Source: Atopsyche davidsoni
Lineage: Eukaryota > Arthropoda > Insecta > Trichoptera > Hydrobiosidae
Length of the DNA: 64,000 nt
Direction of reading: 5' to 3'
NCBI GenBank assembly: GCA_022113835.1
Contig: JAILWY010000002.1
Coordinates: forward strand, 226,501 to 290,500
Position numbers and translations under genes: made by a program. Below are positions 12,775 through 25,042 of the stretch, one piece after another. Under the pieces are notes generated by a model that was not told where the DNA came from, ran no database searches, and saw nothing but the letters and a program-made list of their open reading frames with translations. Position 1 is the first letter of the stretch. Every line of letters begins with the position of its first letter.

Positions 12775-15700
12775 CTGGTTGCAGGCTGGCGGGCGGCCCC
12801 ACGCTGCCGTAGGTCCTCTCGGGGCGGCCGTAGTGGCCCAGCGTGCGATGACCGGCTCCTCCGAGGGAGGCTTGCGTTCTGGACGGCACCATTCCTGACA
12901 AAAAATAGAATGTTACCGTTGACCAATTTTTATCTTTACTAACGAGACCGCGAAAAAATATTTACATTTAAAAATAAGGTACATTATATTTTAATTTAAT
13001 GATTGAAATAGGTTATCACAGCGAAAAATATAAATTATTTTACTTATTATTCCTTATATTCAGGTTTTTTTTCATTCAAATTGTGTTATTGTGAAACGCG
13101 AGGTGGTTTTTAAAACAATTCATTTATATTGTTAAGGGATAAGGCGTTTACTTTGTGAAGATCCATTGTAATGAAACATATTTTGTTACTTCACGTGAGT
13201 TTATTTTAGCATTACTAGTTTCGACCATTTGGTCATCTTCAGATGAAAATATTAAAATAAAATAAACTCATGTGAAGTAACAAAATACGTTTCATTCATC
13301 ATTAGTGGATGAGTGGATTCTTTATTTACTTTCTAATGTTACATACGACATACAAAAAAATTATAATCACGATCCATGAACAAATTCTAAATGAAAAAAA
13401 AAAAAAAAGTTTATAATCTCATAAGAGCTTTTATAGTGAGACAACTTTGTTTTGAGGGAGCGACTTGCCGCAGCATGCTCACCGATCTGAGGCTTGTAGT
13501 TCCTGCTCTGCTGATGCGATAGATCCCCCGGCTTGAGCACGCGAGGCGGCGCGATGGCTCCCTCCAGTTTGATGGCAGGGAATATGAAGTTGACAGGGTA
13601 GGTGGGATCCTTGTAGCGCGCGCACAACACCTGGTTGTTGGTGATGTACGACAGGCCAGGGATCGGGCAGTTAACTTGCCTGCAGATGAGAGATTGTACA
13701 ACTGTACGCCAGAGATAAGCAGAAAGACACATGTGCAATGAGCCACAGGCAGGCAGAAATAATGGGAGCGCAGGTGAACTCCATGTTACACCTCCTGGCG
13801 GGCTTCGGTTACTTAAGCTATTATGAACTAAGCAAGAATTTAAATTGTTATTTGGAAGTTTGTAATCGATGCGCCTATGAAAGATTTGAAAATTTTCTTG
13901 ACCTTATTAATCTATAAAATGCAGTATTTTTAAATATGAATATGTTCAGTACAAATAATTGATAAGCAGCTATAATAGACAAATTAAAATGAATTTGATG
14001 ATATGACAATTTTTTATTGATGTCTGTGTATTTAGCCTAAATAAAGATATATCAAATTAGATTGAGTATCAATTATTTAGATTTTATCAAATTCTTACCC
14101 TCCTTCAGTGACGCAGTCATCGGCTACCGAAACAGTGGCCCTTAGTCCTTCTGAAGCGTACGGTACCTCCGTATCTACCGTCATGTTCTTGTCCTTTCCA
14201 CTGGACACCTCCTTGTACAGATTCTTGATGAATGCAAACGATGGGTTACGGCAGCCCACGTAGATCCTGTCACAGCCGTGAGAATTACGGCCTCCTGAGT
14301 AAATTATATAAAACAGAATAGAGACTAGAAACTTTCACTGAAGACATCGCTTTACAGTTATACACTCGAACTCTCTTACTCCAGTGATGTAGCTAGTCCT
14401 AACTGTTCTTGAAGATGCTCTTGTCAACCACAGAATTTATTATAATTTAAGCGAGCAGGTATCAAATAATGTGAAAATTCAATATTTATTCTATGCTTGA
14501 ACTAAACATAAAAGTCTAAGTATTAAAACAGTAAGTATTTTAAGACACTGCAACTCGTGCTTTGGTTCAAACATGGTGCAGCGACATGTAAAAGTGTAGC
14601 TAATATTACGGTAGACTTCATCAGAATCAAAATCAAACCTTATTATAAGCCTGTAGAGAGCATGCTATTTCAGATGACAGTAAATATCGAGTTATGGTTT
14701 TAGGTAAACCAGAAAATATACTTCAATATTTTTGGCAGAGAGTACTTGGTGGAATTCCAATTAAATATTTTGAATAAAATATTAAAATAATAATACAGAA
14801 ATTATACCAAAATAAGCTCTCTTACAAGCAGGAAAGTATATATTTAGCAAATGACAATTATTTCTGTATCCCTACTCACGTTCAGCTTGGGTGAGATGAG
14901 AATCGTAGGATTTCAGAGCCTTGAATAACCTTTTTTCCTCAACAAACGGTAGAAGAGCCACGCCTTGCCAGGCAAACTTTTTTCCGTTCAAATCAATCTT
15001 GAAGTCAATAGGATAGAAATCGATAATTGGTGATTTCTAAAAAACAAACGAGTATTGAATACACATTATATTAGTAAATAAATAAACTCTTCTATGTAAA
15101 TCTAGGGATAGAACAGGACTAAATGTTGTTGAACTTAATGTTGGGAAATATTTATTATTTGAAAATTCTATCAATATTCAATTAGTACATACATTATACA
15201 TCACAGTAACTCTAAAATTAGCTTTTTTTGTGCGCAAAAATCTGATCAATGGTAAAATTATCTTTTCATGGTATTTGCATAGAATTCAAGATTTGATTTT
15301 TTATAGCAGTCTGTATCAATTATAATTTCAACCCGACCTAGATAAAATATGAATGTGGAATATATAAAAAATAACTTTAATAAATAATAAATCATATTCT
15401 CACAGCATCACTCATCAGCGTTGCCCAGGACTTGGGTACAAGCTTACCACTGGCTGCGGGGAACACACTCATAAGCTGCTCCAGGGGACGGATCTGAAAG
15501 CAGGACTAATGTTAAGAAAACCAAGTGCCATACTATAACTCCTGACGGGACTAGCCTCTGGTGTAGTTGATCAGCACTGAGAATCATCACTGACAGCCCT
15601 CATGAACTTCACATCCCTGAATATCCTGATCAATTCTATGCTATAATAGTTTTGTTGAAATAATGTTTCATGCAAACAACTTTCAGTCTAAATAACTTTC

Positions 15701-18700
15701 TCTTAATGTGACTTGAGAGTGGAGGTCGCAAGGAAAGAGGCGGGTGGGCTAGTAGCAGAGACAACTATACGCAGCTTGATTCTATATCATTTCGAAATTA
15801 TTTTTTATTTTCCTTATTTTTGAAATACTGAAAAAATTATTATAATATTTTTGAGTAAAATATTGCTTCATCAATATTCAAACCCAGGATCCCACAGTCG
15901 GCAAGTAAAAATGCTGCCCACAAGCCGAAAACTCATTTTCCTTTTCAGATTATCTGAGCTTGAATAGCTTCTGTTGTTGGAAGAAAGGTAAAAAAAAAAA
16001 TTGAGATGGTGAAATATAAGAAATCTTACAGGTTTTGTAGTGTTATCAAACTCTGTAGAAAGTCCAGAAATATTAATAAAGTCTGAAGCAAACGGTGCAT
16101 AATGGTAGGGGAAGTACCACTTCCAAGAGGCGCAGCCCTGGTAGTAGTAGCGCAGTACCCAGCACAGCCCGCGCACGTACTGCAGGGCCACGTTGTACCT
16201 GCAATCACCGCCCAGTACATCAGACCTCTTTTCAGTTGATAACAAGTTCTAGCATTAAAATGTTGAAGGTAGCTTAGTAAGCATTATCACCCAAGTGGCT
16301 GGGAGAACAATCAATATTTTTTGTACCGGGCACTTTCGCCTTTCAAGGAGTTTGTGTGATTAAATTACTGAAAGATTATTGACAGCTTATATTTTTTAGA
16401 AATGGCTAACTAGTAATTAGAGAACTAATTCTCAAAAGAGTGATGGATTCTTTCCATTAGTATTTTTGTAGCCTCGTTGGTAATCTTTTAATTGAATCTG
16501 ACAAAGCCCTTGTAAAGTAAGAGTCACAGAGGTTTAGTCACATTTTTTACAAATATTAATTATTATTATTAATATTATTAAGCTATTGATATTGATAAAT
16601 GCTTCTATCGTTCAATTAACTACTGAATTATCTACACGAGAAATAATATTTTGATAGATATAATATTATTACCTAAAACTAAGGTTATCCGAATCGACAT
16701 CAAACTTGCTCTCATAATATCTGTTTTTGAATCCGTCTTCCCAAAGTCGAACTTCATCGTGAGCCTGGTCATCTTCTTCGTCGGACTCCTGCTTTTTTCC
16801 TACACCCCGAGACTGTAAAGACTGGTCAGAGTCATCGGCCTTCCTCTTCATGCCCCTGGTGTCCTGTTGTTGCTGGAAATTAAACCAAACACAAATTATA
16901 ACATTTACAAATTCCTTTTCGGCAGTGTTTAACCCTTAACTGCATCTCACAACAGAACGGTCACAAACCGTAAAACCTTTTTTTAAAGCCCCATAAAAAC
17001 TCATCATATCAACCATTTAATTTTTTAACCATTAATTTGTACCTGTCGAAGTAATTTAGTTCAACTTTTTTCCACTAACAGCACTAGAATAGACACAATC
17101 CATATTACAAGAAGCCATTTGCCAATTTTTGGCGGTTGAGTGAAAACGCGATTTATAAACTAGTGATACACATTATTGAAGATCTTTTTTCTACTTGAAA
17201 AAAATATTTGAACATTTCAAAGTAAGTTATTTTCATAATCCATTATTACTATTTAGTTTTTTTTTTGTATTTTATGAGATATGGTTATTTTTCTTTATGT
17301 AACAAATTGGTCACGTTATGTTTGTGTGGTACCTAATATATTATTTACAAAGCGTGACTGAATTACTACTTTTGACAATTTATACGTTCCATTGAAATTG
17401 TTTTATATTTTTATCGTATATTTTTCGAATGAATAAAAAAAATCAACGATTTTCCGAGAAGGAAATATTGGAAATCATGGAAAATTGGGATGATAGTCAC
17501 TACAGTTTTGATGATGAAGAGGGTTCTATCATTCAAAGCTCTAAACCTTAACCAGAACCTGAACCAAAACCTGAACCAGCATTGAAATTTCATTCTAAAG
17601 AGATAAGTAACAACAGGATTTTATGGGCAAAAAAGAATATAAAATTTGATGAAGATTCGATGAATTTCAAAGGATCTTCAAAGTTGGCAGATGAAATAAT
17701 CAAAACGACGACTCCATTGGATTTCTTCTAGTATATTATCGATGAAGATCTCATTTCCTTTATATGCGAAAAAACTAATTTATATGGAACATTAACAAAC
17801 AAAACGAATACTTATATCAGAAAATTCCTGGGAATTTTGCAATACATGGCGGTGGTACCACTGCCTTATACGAGATCATACTGGCGGCCTGATATCGGTG
17901 TAGAAAACATAATCTCGGCCATGTCTATTAACAAATTTGAATTAATAAAATCAACTATCCATTTCAATGATAATTTTGCTATTGTTGATAAAGATCATGA
18001 TAAATACGACAAATTACACAAAATTAGACCTATAATCGAGACCTATAAATTTTCAAACATTCCCAAAGAACCAAATTTATTAGTTGACAAACAAATATGT
18101 GCCACCGCCCCTTTACATCAGGACTGATGAGTTCGCCCATTGGCCAATACATGAGATCAGACAGAGGTGCAAATATCCAAAGTGCACCGGTGTATCTCGT
18201 ATTAAGTGCAGTTATGGTAGAGCAGAGAGCACCTCTGACAAATAAGAATAACTGCTTCATAAAATTCCACGAATAATTGTATCGTATTTTAAGTCATCCT
18301 TGCACTGTATGTCCTTATTTGCATTCTGAACAATTGACTACCATTTTATCTTAATTTTTTATTCCTAAATTTAATTTAATTTTTTTCTATTTTTATCGAG
18401 AGTACCCCTTTTAGGAGGTATTTAAATAAATCAATTAATGAATTATTTTTGTGAATTTGTAAGTAATTTTTGCCACTGATACAATAAAGATCTATTTAAG
18501 ACCTACCACTCTTTTATTTCGTTTAAAAAAAATTCTTTCCTTAGTCAATTGCTACGTTGTATTTCTAAAAGGAATGTATCTACCACTACATAATGTGACC
18601 AATATGTAGCACTCTGTTTTTTTCTTATAAAACATATGAAAAATATACAAAATATTTTTTTAATTATTTTTCCCTGAAATAACACATCATTTCCAAACTC

Positions 18701-21700
18701 TACGATTTTTTTCACGGAAAAATAAAAAATCATGCAGTTAAGGGTTAATACTATTAATTATTAATTATAGGCTAAGTCTTATAATATACTCAATGGTGAT
18801 TTATCAATAGCTATGACTAATATCTGATCATAAAAAATTTAAAATTAATCATTGGATATTTCATAAAAATTAATAGGCATCACAGAATTTTGCATACCAA
18901 AAATTGTAATTGCAAATCAAACACGCAAGATCAGAGATCGGATGAGCATCGGTTTGATAATTTAATTTTCAATAGCAAGGTTTAAATTTAATAACAATGA
19001 GTATAATAAATAATCCCTTACATTGAATTTACCTCCCCCTTGTCCGGAGTTAGAGTCAGTGTGCATGCCAGCCACTCGCATTCTGAAGGCTTCATTCCTT
19101 GCATTCTGTACGGGTCTGCCACCTTGACCAACAGCCTGTGAAAGTAAAATAGCTCTAATAATAAGACCATCATTACCAATTTAAAGATTTTTACAACATA
19201 ATATTGATGGCTGGGTTAAAAGGTCTTTCCGTTTAGATCAGAGGTTCCCAAACTTTTTGTCCCGTTGACCCCCTGCCTTGCTAATATTGAATTTTTATTT
19301 GTCCGTTATATCTGAAATCCGTTAAACAGGGGTCCGTTATATCGAGGTTTTACTGTATACCTTTATAAATAAAAACACACAAATGCAAATATAGTAACAT
19401 TCACTAAAAAATCAATACTTTTAATGGGAGGGATGGGTCTAATGGGCTTTTGGTTCAACTTACACCTGCGAATCGTTTTTTTTTTTTTTTGAAAATGAAA
19501 TTGACCAAACACAAAACACGCATAAACATAACAAATACCTAAATTAAGATCGATTTGCAAAACCTAAGTGAAAGAGTGGAGAAACAAATATCGCACTAGT
19601 AAAATAAATATTTTTAAATGATTTCATGTTTTTAATTCATTTATATTTGATTTTTAGTGTGATATACTTCTTTACAATGTACGTTTAAAATCTATGTTTA
19701 CATGTAAGAATAATAATAAACACAATAATAATAACTCATTATGTGTATCTAAATCTAATTCGAGGATATATAATTTTATATGCGGCCCGCGGAGTTATAA
19801 TCCTTTACCAAAGTGGCTTGCAAGGTCATTTGGGTTAGTCACCCCTGGTTTAGATAATGATTTCTAGTTTACTCTGTTGCCACTTCCTCAAGATAATACA
19901 GTACACAAAATAAAATAATATAGTTAATAAATTCAAAATGTAAATCATTTTTTTTTTTATCAACAAATAAAAATTATAGTAGAGACAATTCTCGAGCTTG
20001 AACCCCCGGACACTGAGTTTAAAAATACCTTTATGATAGATTATAAAAAAAAATATCTCCAAACTGGAGACGCTATGAAGGTTTACCTGAGGGGCAAACT
20101 GTGTTTTCTCCAGCATGCTAAAGTTGGGCCGCTGATTTCTCTCGCGCCTCTTCCTTGCTTTGTCTCTGGCTTTAAACATCAGCTCGGTCTCTTGGCGCTT
20201 CTTAAAAATCTCGTCCTCTGCCTCTCCCAGGTCAGACATGATCATCTGCACTCGATCAAGGTTCACATTTCCAGAGTCTGTCAGCCATCCCTGAAAATTA
20301 AATAAATCATTAAAAATATATGCTAGTATGTACATAGCAACCCGTTTGAATATAAAACAAGCGACCGAATACTCGAATACCGAATACAAATAATAAAGGG
20401 ATTCAGGGCATAGAACTATTCCTGAACTACATTTTAACACTTTCGCTTGTTTAGAAAATAGGTCTGCGAGAGATGATTAAGAATAATCCTAAAACCAATC
20501 TGCAGTTGCAGTGCAAACAATGTAACTGAGAAAATACCTACTAAACTGTGTACGAAGATTCAATTTATAGAATTTTAGAAAAGATCCAATCAGGGTGAAG
20601 ATATGGAAAAAACGTTTAGTCTCTTAAAATAGAGCACATCTGCAGAAATTGTAATTGTGCTTAAACTAATTTAAAAATAATCCATACCCTAGTCTTGTAG
20701 ATGGTCTTCTTGTAAAGATTGACCAGCCTGTCGACAGCTCCTTCCCTGATCTCCAGGCTGGGAAGATGTGGCAGAAAGTCATTGCCGACAAAAAAGCACA
20801 TGAACACCCAGTCATCCAGAGCACGTTCGAAGTTATACTCAAATGGCAGGTCAGGCATCTGCAGCTCCTTCTCCAAGTACTCTCGAAGTACGTTTAGCCT
20901 CACGAAGATGTACTGGTCCCCCATTGAGAATGTCGGGTTAGTTGGCACGCTGACTTCTTCATGCGATATGCCCACACATTCCTTCATTTCATGACCTGTG
21001 TTAATTATTTTAATTTATATTATATACATTAATTTATATATATTACATATTTACATATATAAACATACACATATATATATAAACATACACATATATATAT
21101 AAATACATACTTATACATACATATGTACACATATATATGTATACATGTATACATATATACGTATATACACATATATACGTATATACACATATATACGTAT
21201 ATACACATATACACGTATACATATATATCTAGTGAGGATGATCATAATTGAAAACCTGTAATACCTATTTGTCCGCACATATCACAAGGTCTAGGTTTGT
21301 TGGGCTTGAACTCCTCCCTGATAATGGTGAAGTTGGGCTCATGAGTAGCGAGACCCAACATGATGAGGTCAGCGTCTGCCCCGCAGAGAACGTGCTGAGT
21401 GTTGGCATCGTGATCGGGTTGGGCTAAAAGAAAACAAAGCATAAGTAGTAACACAAGTCAAATAGACAAAAAGAATTGAGATTGCTAAAGATAGTATTTT
21501 TTAAACTCAATTCATTAATTTGCAATTTTATACCTCTCTGCTTGCGAATGTAGTCCATAATCTTGTGCTCTCCCTCTCCAGGCACCTTAGCATCGGAAAG
21601 AATGACTTTGATGTTTGACCATCCGGGATAATTATTCAATCTGTAAATAAAGAAACAAATCAATACTGGGTTCATTGAGTAATTTTGCAATGATGAATTA

Positions 21701-24700
21701 GAGAAAACTAAATAATAACTACAAATGCTGAATTATGGTAACTATGAATTAAAATTATCCCTTTATGTAAGTATAACACCAGTTTTATCTAAAGCAAGTT
21801 TGTTTGATCAATCCATATATTTTAAGCTATCTTGCACCGTGGAATTAATTACCCATGAAATGATAACCACCCAGGGTGAGATGAATCACCCCAAGAAGAA
21901 ATTCTAGGAATGTGCCATAAGTGAGGTCTGAGAATGAGACAAAACATATTTACCTAATGCAGTTAAATAATCTCAAATCAAATTACCAGGTGTACTCCTA
22001 ACTAATTTCCGGTTTTTTTCGATAGATGGTGTTCTGTATTTTGCTTTGCTGTTGGTAGCACTTATATGTCATTTTGTTAAGTAGTTATCGAGTGTCTAAA
22101 CGGCGTTGACGTTTTCCTAAAAAATACTTTTAGAAAGTTTTTATTGCGTGTCAAAGATGTCTGCATTCGTACCAAATTTTGAACATATGCGCCATGCATT
22201 GCTTTTCATGTTTAATCAAGGGAAAAAAGTGTCCGAGAGCCACCGTGCGCTTGTGGAAGTTTATGGCAATCATGCTTTAACACTTCGAACATGTGAAACG
22301 TGGTTTCGACAATTCAGAAATGGAGATTTCGACCTGAACGACGTCGCATGCTCCGGAAAGCGAAAATCGTTTGATGACGTCGAATTGCAAGCGTTATTGG
22401 ATGAAGACGATACGCAAACGCAACGACAGCTTGCAGAAGCGCTAGGAGTTCAACAGCAAGCAATCTCCAAACGTCTGCGAGCCATGGGGAAAATTCAGAA
22501 GTGCGGAAAGTGGGTGTCGCATGAACTGACCGAGAGACAAATGGAAAATCGAAAAGTGACATGTGAAATGCTGCTTCAACGATACAAAAGAAAGTCTTTT
22601 CTGCATCGTATTGTTACTGTCGATGAAAAATGGATTTTTTTAGAGAACCCTAACCGCAAAAAATCGTGGGTGAGTCCAGGTGAAGCATCGACATCGACGG
22701 CACGGCCAAATCGTTTCAGTCGGAAGGCCATGCTGTGTGTGTGGTGGGACCACACCGGTGTTATCTACTTTGAACTGCTGAAACCTGGTGAAACTGCGAA
22801 CGCCGTTCGCTACGAACAACAAATCAAAGATTTGAGCCGAGCAATTGCGGAAAACCGACCAGAATATAAAGAAAGACAGAAGCAGGTGATTTTGCTCCAT
22901 GACAATGCACCATCGCATAAGTCGAAACACGTTCGCGACACGCTGGAACAACTCCAGTGGGAAATGCTTGATCATGCGGCTTACTCACCAGACTTGGCTC
23001 CATCAGACTACTACCTCTTTGCTTCGCTGGGCCACGCACTTTCTGAGCAGCGCTTCGATTCTTATGAAAATTTTCGAAATTGGCTCACCGAGTGGTTCAC
23101 CACCAAAGACAGTCAATTCTATTGGCGTGGTATCCACAAATTACCGGAAAGGTGGGAAAAATATATAGAAAACGATGGAAAATATTTTGAATAAAATATC
23201 TTTAACACTTCTCTTGCAATATTGTGTTTTATTTACAAAAAAACTGGAAATTAATTACAAGTACACCTGGTAGTATATCCTAGATTTTAAAGCTTACCCT
23301 ACACTTCATCCTGTCTGTCAGTATTTACGGACTACTTCTATAATACAGAATGCATTATTACGAAATAGAGTGACCTATATTTTTGACAGAGAGTACTTGG
23401 TGGAATTCCATTGTAATATTTTAAATAAAATACTTCTGTGATTTTTCCACATGTTTAATTTTATTGGTTTCGCCAACCTTTCACGTTGGCATTATAAATC
23501 TGAGACCAATAAAATTAAACATGTGGAAAAAATCACTTAAGTATTTTATTTAAATAGAGTAACCTCAGTATAATGTATGCGCCGACTAATTGACTGCTCA
23601 GTTATGATTCACTGACCTGCAGTTATTTATTGTGATAATTATCATAATTTATATAACCAACAAAATATTAAAATTATAAGTCTTACACATAAATTTATCT
23701 TCCATATTAATATTTACCCATGTAACTTGTGGCATGTAAACTTGGCACTTTCAGTGTAATCTCATTTATCAAACTCTGCTTGTATACTTATGACCATGAA
23801 AACATATTTTTATTCAAATAAATATTTTTGTGATTTTTCACTTTTTATTTATATAAGCGATTAGTTTCACCAACCTTTATTGTTGGAATTTATAAAAATA
23901 AATTCATTTGAATAAAAAACATCTAAATTGAATTCCACCAAGCACTTTCTCTCAAAAATATTGAATTCATGAAAACTTAGTAAAACATAAGTAATACCTT
24001 TCATGGATGTAATAATGCAGGCAGCGACTAAGTCTATCCATAAATTCGGTGCCAGGTGTGATACAATTAAGATCAAAATGGTTTTCTTTGCTCTTCTCCG
24101 GAGGAAGCTGCGCTCCTTTGTCTGTCAACTCCTGACGGATCCTTGCCATCTCAATAATCTTTTCCTGAGTCTCCTTGGAAGCACGGAATCTTCTGGATCG
24201 CTGCTGATTCATCTTTGCACATGGCGCCTGGATTGAAATATGAAATAGATTTTAACTAAAGCTGGAAACTGGATAAATAAAATAAGATATATGTGGAGGT
24301 AACTAACCACACCGTCGATGGCCATATACAACAGCTTTCTGGGACGCACAATTCTAAACAAACGATCGACACACTCAAAAATGGCAATCATCATCTCATC
24401 TTCATTTTTGGGAGCTGAAATCAATTGTTTCGGTTGAATTACGAAAGTGCATAGCTATATTTTATAGAATAACCAAAAGTTTACAAAATAATTACAATAT
24501 TAGTGTAGAAAACCAGAAATTATGTGGAAACCGTTTCAAGCAAACACATTTAGATTCCGAAGTTAGTCAATTAAAGTCTTTTAGATACCGATTACTACGG
24601 TTTAATTTTAATACTTAATAACTATATTGTTTTATGTCACCTGGTTTATCTTCTGGATGTGTACAAGGATGGATAATGCCATTCATATCTAAATATAAAT

Positions 24701-24936
24701 TGTCAAACTCCATCCCGTTTGGATTAGGTTGCGAGGCATCGACGGGGATTCGCACCCCATCAACGTCTGGAGGCTGGATTAAAAGACAGGGAAAATAATT
24801 ATTGGAACATTTATTTGTTTATTTTGAGTGATTTCCAAAATAGGTTATGAATAATATTTACCGATTGTTCAATACATTCAACAATAACGCTAGGATACTT
24901 TCGGCTAAGCCACCTGAAAAATGCCGGCACTCCCAT
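12775..24936 (-). CDS. XRN2: 5'-3' exoribonuclease 2 (XRN2/Rat1), 16 exons found, 3' end missing
   Basis: Nuclear 5'-3' exonuclease that degrades uncapped RNA, drives torpedo termination and trims rRNA. Start [17 protein letters not shown] is the family N-terminus. Exons, all phase-compatible: 24936-24862, 24773-24641, 24414-24308, 24227-23998, 21640-21534, 21423-21265, 20995-20688, 20290-20087, 19135-19022, 16872-16673, 16198-16030, 15493-15404, 15036-14880, 14294-14099, 13679-13483, 12894-12775 (2566 nt, 855 codons). Visible: active-site Asp in [12 protein letters not shown] (residue 54), [13 protein letters not shown], catalytic [10 protein letters not shown] (D234, D236), CCHC zinc knuckle C-x2-C-x4-H-x4-C across the exon 6/7 junction, [20 protein letters not shown], a basic/acidic linker with KRKADD, and the conserved [25 protein letters not shown] block. 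Human XRN2 is ~950 residues, so the C-terminal tail lies beyond 12,774. Oddity: APRAKMNQQ reads APCAKMNQQ at residue 108. Exon 9 needs the donor at 19,021, not the nearer one at 19,032, to keep frame. Confidence 0.96.
13171..13298 (-). repeat. Palindromic repeat with a hammerhead-ribozyme-like core
   Basis: Two inverted arms of about 35 bp flank a ~55-base centre. On the minus strand the centre reads CAT, CTGAAGA (13,236-13,242), a short hairpin GACC-AAAT-GGTC, GAAA (13,219-13,222), CTA, GTA, ATG. This is the order of a type I hammerhead ribozyme: the long inverted repeat is helix I, GACC/GGTC helix II, a minimal two-pair helix III, and GTA the cleavage triplet. One extra U lies between CTGAAGA and helix II. 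Such motifs are known from the ends of Penelope-like retroelements. It lies in XRN2 intron 15. The fold is read by eye; activity is unknown. Confidence 0.65.
14723..14787 (+). repeat. Fragment of Penelope-type terminal repeat (family A)
   Basis: Matches the outer part of the repeat found at 23.4, 28.3, 35.6, 37.2, 46.0 and 52 kb (a GAGAGTACTTGGTGGAATTC block followed by AT-rich DNA). The inner hairpin is missing. It lies in XRN2 intron 13. Confidence 0.75.
16933..18744 (+). mobile_element. piggyBac-family transposon, internally deleted
   Basis: The ends are 13-bp inverted repeats CCCTTAACTGCAT, flanked on both sides by the target TTAA (16,929-16,932 and 18,745-18,748), the hallmark of piggyBac insertion. 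At 1,812 bp it is shorter than autonomous elements and its transposase is truncated. It lies in XRN2 intron 9, on the strand opposite to XRN2. Confidence 0.9.
17429..18127 (+). pseudogene. piggyBac transposase remnant (N-terminal half)
   Basis: Reads from an ATG through an acidic start ([20 protein letters not shown]), a Pro-Glu repeat, TTPLDFF, then [39 protein letters not shown] and [11 protein letters not shown], up to [10 protein letters not shown], the region of the first catalytic Asp. In-frame stops occur after the SKP before PEPEPK and after DFF. The remaining catalytic Asp residues and the C-terminal Cys-rich domain are absent, so it cannot act. Confidence 0.85.
19239..19847. mobile_element. 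Non-autonomous hAT-type element with 8-bp target duplication
   Basis: The 609-bp element has imperfect inverted ends (CAGAGGTTCCCAAACTTTTTG and, inverted, CAGGGGTGACTAACCCAAATG) and a perfect 8-bp duplication GTTTAGAT on both sides (19,231-19,238 and 19,848-19,855), diagnostic of hAT insertion. No transposase frame. Inside, at about 19,297-19,357, is a fragment resembling a pogo/Tigger-type end (ATATCGAGGTTTTACTGTA). It lies in XRN2 intron 8. Confidence 0.85.
21010..21228. repeat. AT-rich compound microsatellite
   Basis: Mixed ATATACAC / ATACATAT units over about 220 bp in XRN2 intron 6. Confidence 0.85.
21986..23270 (+). mobile_element. Mos1-like mariner transposon, apparently complete
   Basis: 1,285 bp, one base shorter than the 1,286 bp of Mos1. 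Ends are inverted repeats of about 30 bp starting CCAGGTGTAC on both sides, flanked by TA (21,984-21,985 and 23,271-23,272). The two ends differ at several positions (left CTCCTAACTAATTTCCGGTT, right, inverted, TTGTAATTAATTTCCAGTTT). It carries one uninterrupted transposase gene. It lies in XRN2 intron 4, on the strand opposite to XRN2. Confidence 0.95.
22157..23194 (+). CDS. Mariner transposase (mauritiana subfamily), intact
   Basis: 345 residues, the same length as Mos1 transposase, starting MSAFVPN like that family; the Met at 22,157 was chosen because the upstream in-frame codon at 22,148 is GTG. N-terminal helix-turn-helix DNA-binding domains ([31 protein letters not shown]), then the linker WVSHEL (residues 119-124; Mos1 has Pro at 121), and the catalytic triad D156 (TVDEKW), D249 (LLHDNAPSH) and D284 ([12 protein letters not shown]), that is D,D34D. 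The C-terminus [18 protein letters not shown] is complete. No stop or frameshift, suggesting recent insertion. Activity is not shown by sequence; the Pro-to-Ser change in the linker is the one obvious departure. Confidence 0.95.
   Translation: MSAFVPNFEHMRHALLFMFNQGKKVSESHRALVEVYGNHALTLRTCETWFRQFRNGDFDLNDVACSGKRKSFDDVELQALLDEDDTQTQRQLAEALGVQQQAISKRLRAMGKIQKCGKWVSHELTERQMENRKVTCEMLLQRYKRKSFLHRIVTVDEKWIFLENPNRKKSWVSPGEASTSTARPNRFSRKAMLCVWWDHTGVIYFELLKPGETANAVRYEQQIKDLSRAIAENRPEYKERQKQVILLHDNAPSHKSKHVRDTLEQLQWEMLDHAAYSPDLAPSDYYLFASLGHALSEQRFDSYENFRNWLTEWFTTKDSQFYWRGIHKLPERWEKYIENDGKYFE
23376..23557. repeat. Penelope-type terminal repeat with inverted arms (family A)
   Basis: Outer block GAGAGTACTTGGTGGAATTC, AT-rich linker, then a CACATGTTTAATTTTATTGG arm, hairpin core (TTTCGCCAACC...GTTGGC), and the inverted arm back out. 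Lies in XRN2 intron 4, just beyond the mariner. Confidence 0.8.
23803..23970. repeat. Diverged Penelope-type terminal repeat (family A)
   Basis: Same architecture as the 23.4 kb copy with more substitutions: TTTCACCAACC hairpin in the centre and the GGTGGAATTC-type block inverted at the right end. Confidence 0.7.
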
Positions 24937-25042
24937 TTTCAATTTTTAGGTAAAATTTGTGTACAGCTTAATATTTAAATAATTTTGTGTTCAATGCGGC
25001 AATCAAACGAAGCTTGTCAACACGGCCGCCATGACGTGTGGG

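Noticed and set aside
19019..19135. Alternative frame through XRN2 exon 9 ([18 protein letters not shown])
   Set aside because: Open and joins exon 10, but needs exon 8 to end in a different phase and loses the conserved [11 protein letters not shown] block; the longer exon with the donor at 19,021 resolves the phase.
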